Below are positions 60,162 to 64,000 of a DNA stretch of 64,000 nt, piece by piece. The notes beneath the pieces are model-generated. The model was not told the origin of the DNA and did no database searches. It saw only the letters and a list, made by a program, of their open reading frames with translations. Positions within the stretch are counted from its first letter, which is position 1. Every line of letters begins with the position of its first letter. Source of the stretch: Curtobacterium sp. MCSS17_008 (GTDB taxonomy: Bacteria; Actinomycetota; Actinomycetes; Actinomycetales; Microbacteriaceae); the NCBI RefSeq assembly GCF_003234185.1, contig NZ_QKSM01000005.1:124001-188000 (forward strand), given 5' to 3'. The position numbers and the translations under genes were made by a program.

Positions 60162-61103
60162 GTGGACGGGACGGACGAGCCGAGCACGGCCGGGACGGAC
60201 GAGCCGAGCACGGTGCGGTTGCGCCTCGACATCGCGTACGACGGCGCGGCGTTCTCGGGCTGGGCCCGGCAACCGGGGCTGCGGACGGTGCAGGGCGCGC
60301 TGGAGTCGGCCCTCGCGACGGTGTTCACCCGCTGGGGGGAGCCGCCGCTGCTGACCGTCGCGGGCCGGACGGACGCGGGGGTGCACGCCACCGGGCAGGT
60401 CGCCCACCTCGACCTCACCGCGGAGCAGTGGGGCGCGCTCACCCGCCCGCGGCGGTCGTCGCCGGACGGGCCGCCCCGGACGTCGCTCGACGGACTGGTC
60501 AAGCGGGTGAACGGCATCGCCGCTCCCACGGGCGACGTCGTCGTCACGCGGGCCTCGGTCGCACCGGACGGGTTCGACGCCCGGTTCTCGCCGCTCTGGC
60601 GACGGTACGAGTACCGGGTCGCGGACGCCGACGCACCGCGCGACCCCCGTCGTCGTGGGCACACGCTGTGGCACCCGACGCGCCTGGACCCGGCAGCGAT
60701 GGAGCGCGGTGCGCTGACACTGCTCGGGCTGCACGACTTCGCGACCTTCTGCAAGCCGCGCGAGGGCGCGACCACCATCCGGACGCTGCAGGAGTTCCGC
60801 TGGGACCGCGAGCCGGACGGCGTGCTGGTGGCGCGCCTCCAGGCCGACGCGTTCTGCCACTCGATGGTGCGGGCGATGGTCGGCGCGACCATCGCGGTCG
60901 GCGAGGGGCGCCTCGGCCCGGACCGGCTCGAGGAGCTGCGCGTCGCCGAGCAGCGCACGAGCGCGTTCAAGGTGGCGCCCGCCGTCGGCCTGACGCTGAC
61001 CGAGGTCGGGTACCCCGCGGACGACGAGCTCGCGGCCCGCGCGACCCAGACCCGTGCGCGCCGGACGGACGACGAGCCGGGCGCCGGTAGCGTCGGGGGA
61101 TGA
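60162..61103 (+). CDS. truA: tRNA pseudouridine(38-40) synthase
   Basis: A 313-residue enzyme that isomerises uridines 38-40 in the anticodon arm. The catalytic Asp is D71 in the AGRTDAGVHA motif. Others are RLRLDIAYDGAAFSGWARQPGLRTVQGALE, WRRYEYRV, FATFCKPREGATTIRTL and ADAFCHSMVRAMVG. The first 16 residues contain a duplicated GTDEPST unit coded by a perfect-length 24-base tandem repeat. A start at GTG 60213, just before the conserved RLRLD, would skip it. The upstream GTG was chosen for the TACGCT box. The C-terminus overlaps the next gene by 4 bases. Confidence 0.93.
   Translation: MDGTDEPSTAGTDEPSTVRLRLDIAYDGAAFSGWARQPGLRTVQGALESALATVFTRWGEPPLLTVAGRTDAGVHATGQVAHLDLTAEQWGALTRPRRSSPDGPPRTSLDGLVKRVNGIAAPTGDVVVTRASVAPDGFDARFSPLWRRYEYRVADADAPRDPRRRGHTLWHPTRLDPAAMERGALTLLGLHDFATFCKPREGATTIRTLQEFRWDREPDGVLVARLQADAFCHSMVRAMVGATIAVGEGRLGPDRLEELRVAEQRTSAFKVAPAVGLTLTEVGYPADDELAARATQTRARRTDDEPGAGSVGG
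60168..60215 (+). repeat. 24-base tandem duplication at the 5' end of truA
   Basis: Two successive 24-base units beginning GGGACGGACGAGCCGAGCAC differ only in their last bases (GGCC against GGTG). In frame they encode GTDEPSTA and GTDEPSTV. This is probably a replication-slippage duplication in a non-essential N-terminal tail. Confidence 0.6.
61088..61093 (+). promoter_or_regulatory. Probable -10 box of a leaderless transcript (MBL-fold gene)
   Basis: TAGCGT ends 6 bases before the ATG at 61100 and lies inside the 3' end of truA. The GGGGG between box and start could also act as a ribosome binding site, so this case is less clear. Confidence 0.35.
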
Positions 61104-61846
61104 GCACCCGCGCGCCCCGATCCGTCGTGTCCGTCGCCCCCGGGGTCGTGTTCGTCGAGGGGCCGGTGTCGAACTGGGTCGTGCTCGCGGAGGAGGACGG
61201 CGTCGCGCTGATCGACGCGGGTTACCCGGCGGACACCGACCTCGTGCTCGACACGGTGCGCTGGGCCGGACACGACCTCGCCGACCTGCGGCGCGTGTAC
61301 GTCACGCACGGGCACGTCGACCACGTCGGCGGCATCCCCGGCATCCTCGAGCGGTTCCCGCACGTCCGGGTGCTGGCCCACGCGGACGAGCTCGACAACG
61401 TCCGGGGGCCCGGGCGGCAGCAGGTCACGCCGGCGGAGATCGGTGGGCGGCTCGCCGCGCCGCGGACGCTGCGGTGGCTGGCGCGGGCGATCGGCTCGGA
61501 CGCGCTGCGGCCGGTGACGGTGCCGACCGCCCGCGCCTTCACCGCGCACGACTTCGAGGGGCGGGCGATGACGCCGTTCCCCGCCGTCGGGCACACCGCC
61601 GGGTCGACCGCGTACCTGCTGCCCGCAGCGGGGGCGATCGTGACGGGGGACGCGGTGGTCACGCACCACGACACGCAGCCGGCGTCGTGGCAGCCCCGGC
61701 CGCGGATGATCACGCCGTTCTTCACCGCGGACGAGGCCACGGCGCTCGAGTCCGCACGGGCGCTGCCGTTCCCCGAGATCGTGCTGCCGGGGCACGGACC
61801 GGCCGTGCACCGGGTCGGGAGCGAGTGGGTGCCGGTCACCGGCTGA
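61100..61846 (+). CDS. Metallo-beta-lactamase-fold hydrolase
   Basis: A 248-residue single-domain protein. The metal-binding motif THGHVDHVGG (H70, H72, D74, H75) is followed by the third His in FPAVGHTAGSTAYLL, the bridging Asp in IVTGDAVV and the terminal His in VLPGHGPAVH, so a complete dinuclear site is expected. The family covers glyoxalase II, lactonases, arylsulfatases and others; the sequence does not settle the substrate. It overlaps the truA stop by 4 bases. Confidence 0.88.
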   Translation: MSTRAPRSVVSVAPGVVFVEGPVSNWVVLAEEDGVALIDAGYPADTDLVLDTVRWAGHDLADLRRVYVTHGHVDHVGGIPGILERFPHVRVLAHADELDNVRGPGRQQVTPAEIGGRLAAPRTLRWLARAIGSDALRPVTVPTARAFTAHDFEGRAMTPFPAVGHTAGSTAYLLPAAGAIVTGDAVVTHHDTQPASWQPRPRMITPFFTADEATALESARALPFPEIVLPGHGPAVHRVGSEWVPVTG

Positions 61847-61962
61847 GGGCCCCGACGGGCACCCCGGACGGGGGTGGACCGGATCGTTCACCTGCCGGAA
61901 ACCTGAGCGACCCCGCAGGTCACTAGCGTGCTGGAGTCCCCCTCCTCCTGCCGAAGGTCAGC

Positions 61963-64000
61963 ATGCCCAAGCTCATGCGGCGCACCGTGCTGTGCGCCAC
62001 CGTGGCGGCGACGCTCGTCGCTGCCCCGCTCGTGTCCGTCTCCACCGCTCTCGCCGCTCCCGACGGCACCGACCTCGTCATCACCGAGGCGTACCTCAAG
62101 GGCGGCAGCGCGAACCAGCCGTTCACGAACAAGTTCGTCGAGCTGGGCAACCCGACCGACGCGGCCGTCAGCGTCGACGGCTGGTCCGTCCAGTACCGGT
62201 CCGCGACGAGCACCGGCGCCCCCGCCGTCGGGCGGCTCGCCGGCTCGGTGCCCGCACACGGCACGTACCTCGTGCAGATGGGGTCGAACGGCACGAACGG
62301 CGCGGCGTTGCCCGAGCCCGACGCGGTCACCGGTCTCAACCCGTCCGGCAGCGCCGGGACCCTCGTGCTCTCCGACCAGGCCACGGCGTTGACGCTGCCG
62401 GCGGGCGCGGTCGCCACGGGCACGCCCGGCGTGGTCGACCTGCTCGGCTACGGCACGTCGAACACCTACGAGTCCGCCGTCGCCACGACGGGCACGGCGA
62501 ACAGCGTCCCCGACGCGCTGACGCGGACCGGGACGGCCGACACCGACTCGAACGCGGCCGACTTCACGCGCAGCTCCTCGGTGACGCCGGAGAACGCAGG
62601 CGGCGAGGGCACCACGCCCACCGACCCCGGCACGCCCACCGACCCCGGCACGCCGACGACACCGGCCGAGCAGGTCACCATCGCGCAGCTGCAGGGCACG
62701 ACGGACACCTCGCCGTACGCCGGCAGGACCGTCACGACCGAGGGCGTCGTCACCGCCGTCTACCCCACCGGCGGCCTGAACGGGTACACGATCCAGACCG
62801 CCGGCACCGGCGGCGCGGTCGACCTCGCCACCCACCGCGCCTCGGACGCGGTCTTCGTGTTCTCGTCCGCGACCGCCGGCAGCGTCGCGATCGGCGACGC
62901 CGTCCGGCTGACCGGCGAGGTCTCCGAGTACAACGGCCTGACCGAGCTCACGGTCGCCAGCGCCGCGGGCCTGACGAAGCTCCCGGAGGACGGCGTCGTG
63001 CAGCCGGCCCCGGCCACGCTGACCCTCCCGCGCACCGACGCACAGCGCGAGTCGCTCGAGAGCATGCTCGTCGCGCCCCAGGGTGACTACACCGTCGCCG
63101 ACAACTACACGACGAACCAGTACGGCGAGGTCGTCCTCGCCGCGGGGACGGAGCGCCTGCTCCAGCCGACCGAGGTCGCCCGGCCGGGCAGCGCCGAGGC
63201 CGCCGCGGTCGCCGCGGACAACGCCGCCCGAAAGGTCGTCCTCGACGACGGCGCGAGCACGAACTTCCTCAGCGCCGCGAACCAGTCGGTGCCGGTGTCG
63301 TGGCTGACCCAGGGGCCGGTCACGGTCGGCGCCGCAGCGACGTTCTCGGAGCCCGTCGTCCTCGACTACCGCAACGCCGCGTGGAAGTTCCAGCCCACGG
63401 CGCCGATCACCGGTGCGACGCCCGCGGCCGAGCTGCCCGCGTCGTTCTCGGACGTCCGCACAGTGGCACCGGAGGAGGTCGGCGGCGACCTGAAGCTCGC
63501 CGGGTTCAACGTGCTCAACTACTTCCCGACGACGGGGGACCAGCTCACCGGCTGCAGCTACTACACGGACCGCGACGGCGACCCCGTGACGGTGCGCGGC
63601 GGCTGTGACGCCCGCGGTGCCGCGAACGCCGACGACCTCGCTCGCCAGCAGGTGAAGATCGTCAAGGCCATCAACGCCCTCGGCGCCGATGTCGTCTCGC
63701 TCGAGGAGATCGAGAACTCCGCCCGCTTCGGGAAGGACCGCGACGCCGCGGTGGCGACCCTCGTGGCCGCCCTCAACGCCGCCACCGGCGAGGACACCTG
63801 GGCGTACGTGCCGTCCCCGGCGGAGCTGCCCGCGAGCGAGGACGTCATCCGCCTCGCCCTCATCTACAAGAAGGACCGCGTCGCGCCCGTCGGCGAGTCG
63901 ACGATCCTCGACGACCCGGCGTTCGCGAATGCCCGCCAGCCCGTCGCGGACGCCTTCCGCCCCGTCGGCGGCGACGCGGACGACGACTTCCTGGTGATCG
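61963..64000 (+). CDS. Secreted ExeM/NucH-type extracellular nuclease, 3' end cut by the window
   Basis: At least 679 residues are seen. A Sec signal peptide (about 1-31, ending STALA) precedes a lamin-tail-like domain (about 33-150: DLVITEAYLKGGSANQPFTNKFVELGNPTD...WSVQYRS). A Pro/Thr/Asp linker with tandem PTDPGT repeats (about 220-228) leads to an OB-fold-like segment (TIAQLQGTTDTSPYAGRTVTTEGVVTAVYP, about 232-340). From about residue 510 the endonuclease/exonuclease/phosphatase domain starts (LKLAGFNVLNYFPTTG), with the catalytic Glu in VSLEEIEN. This order is that of ExeM/NucH DNases, which degrade external DNA. ATG 61963 with GAAGG upstream; TAGCGT at 61924 is a possible -10 box. Confidence 0.85.
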   Translation, partial: MPKLMRRTVLCATVAATLVAAPLVSVSTALAAPDGTDLVITEAYLKGGSANQPFTNKFVELGNPTDAAVSVDGWSVQYRSATSTGAPAVGRLAGSVPAHGTYLVQMGSNGTNGAALPEPDAVTGLNPSGSAGTLVLSDQATALTLPAGAVATGTPGVVDLLGYGTSNTYESAVATTGTANSVPDALTRTGTADTDSNAADFTRSSSVTPENAGGEGTTPTDPGTPTDPGTPTTPAEQVTIAQLQGTTDTSPYAGRTVTTEGVVTAVYPTGGLNGYTIQTAGTGGAVDLATHRASDAVFVFSSATAGSVAIGDAVRLTGEVSEYNGLTELTVASAAGLTKLPEDGVVQPAPATLTLPRTDAQRESLESMLVAPQGDYTVADNYTTNQYGEVVLAAGTERLLQPTEVARPGSAEAAAVAADNAARKVVLDDGASTNFLSAANQSVPVSWLTQGPVTVGAAATFSEPVVLDYRNAAWKFQPTAPITGATPAAELPASFSDVRTVAPEEVGGDLKLAGFNVLNYFPTTGDQLTGCSYYTDRDGDPVTVRGGCDARGAANADDLARQQVKIVKAINALGADVVSLEEIENSARFGKDRDAAVATLVAALNAATGEDTWAYVPSPAELPASEDVIRLALIYKKDRVAPVGESTILDDPAFANARQPVADAFRPVGGDADDDFLVI

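Noticed and set aside
60020-61891. Extension of the DrrA-like ATPase to 61891
   Set aside because: It runs antisense through truA and the MBL-fold gene; the ATPase domain and a ribosome binding site define the start at 60019.
62615-62660. Tandem PTDPGT-coding repeat as a mobile or CRISPR-like repeat
   Set aside because: It is a short in-frame linker repeat within the secreted nuclease gene.

Overview
This is a high-GC, gene-dense chromosomal window from a Gram-positive actinobacterium. The best guess is a member of the Microbacteriaceae close to Curtobacterium. That guess rests on very GC-rich codon use, frequent GTG and TTG starts, actinobacterial RNA polymerase subunits, ribosomal proteins with long charged or Ala/Pro-rich tails, and several leaderless-type starts. 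It is an inference without any database search. No tRNA, rRNA, CRISPR array, insertion sequence or prophage was seen.

Layout. 1-5.3 kb: the 5' end of a manganese transporter gene (mntH) behind a perfect palindrome, a CGNR zinc-finger regulator, a SprT-like metalloprotein, a helical repeat protein, a QYGQ-repeat membrane protein, a spermidine-synthase-like protein and a small membrane protein. 5.3-13.1 kb: a promoter and long leader, then rpoB-rpoC and a strong terminator. 13.1-26.6 kb: a complete Gram-positive type IV pilus locus (pilB, pilT, pilC, major pilin, three minor prepilins, prepilin peptidase, pilM, pilN, pilO). 26.7-29 kb: three membrane proteins of unknown role. 29.2-33.8 kb: the str operon (rpsL-rpsG-fusA-tuf). 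33.9-35.8 kb: a type IB topoisomerase and a DarT-like ADP-ribosyltransferase candidate that has no visible antitoxin.

36.3-48.8 kb: the S10 and spc clusters, running rpsJ to rplO and then secY-adk-map. There is no rpsN between rplE and rpsH, and a strong hairpin sits there instead. 48.8-50.2 kb: an LCP-family protein on the minus strand. 50.3-53.7 kb: infA-rpmJ-rpsM-rpsK-rpoA-rplQ. 53.8-64 kb: a FUSC-like membrane protein, a large AfsR/SARP-type regulator, a DrrAB-type ABC exporter on the minus strand, truA, a metallo-beta-lactamase-fold hydrolase, and a secreted ExeM/NucH-type nuclease cut by the window end.

Functionally the window is mostly the transcription and translation core: polymerase subunits, ribosomal proteins, elongation factors, translocon and initiation factor. 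Three accessory parts are embedded in it. The pilus locus encodes extension and retraction motors, platform, alignment proteins, pilin maturation and unusually large minor pilins. The DarT-like gene is a possible DNA- or nucleotide-modifying enzyme. The regulator and exporter next to each other resemble antibiotic-response modules. Recurring GGGAGGCGCG inverted repeats sit at gene 3' ends through the window.
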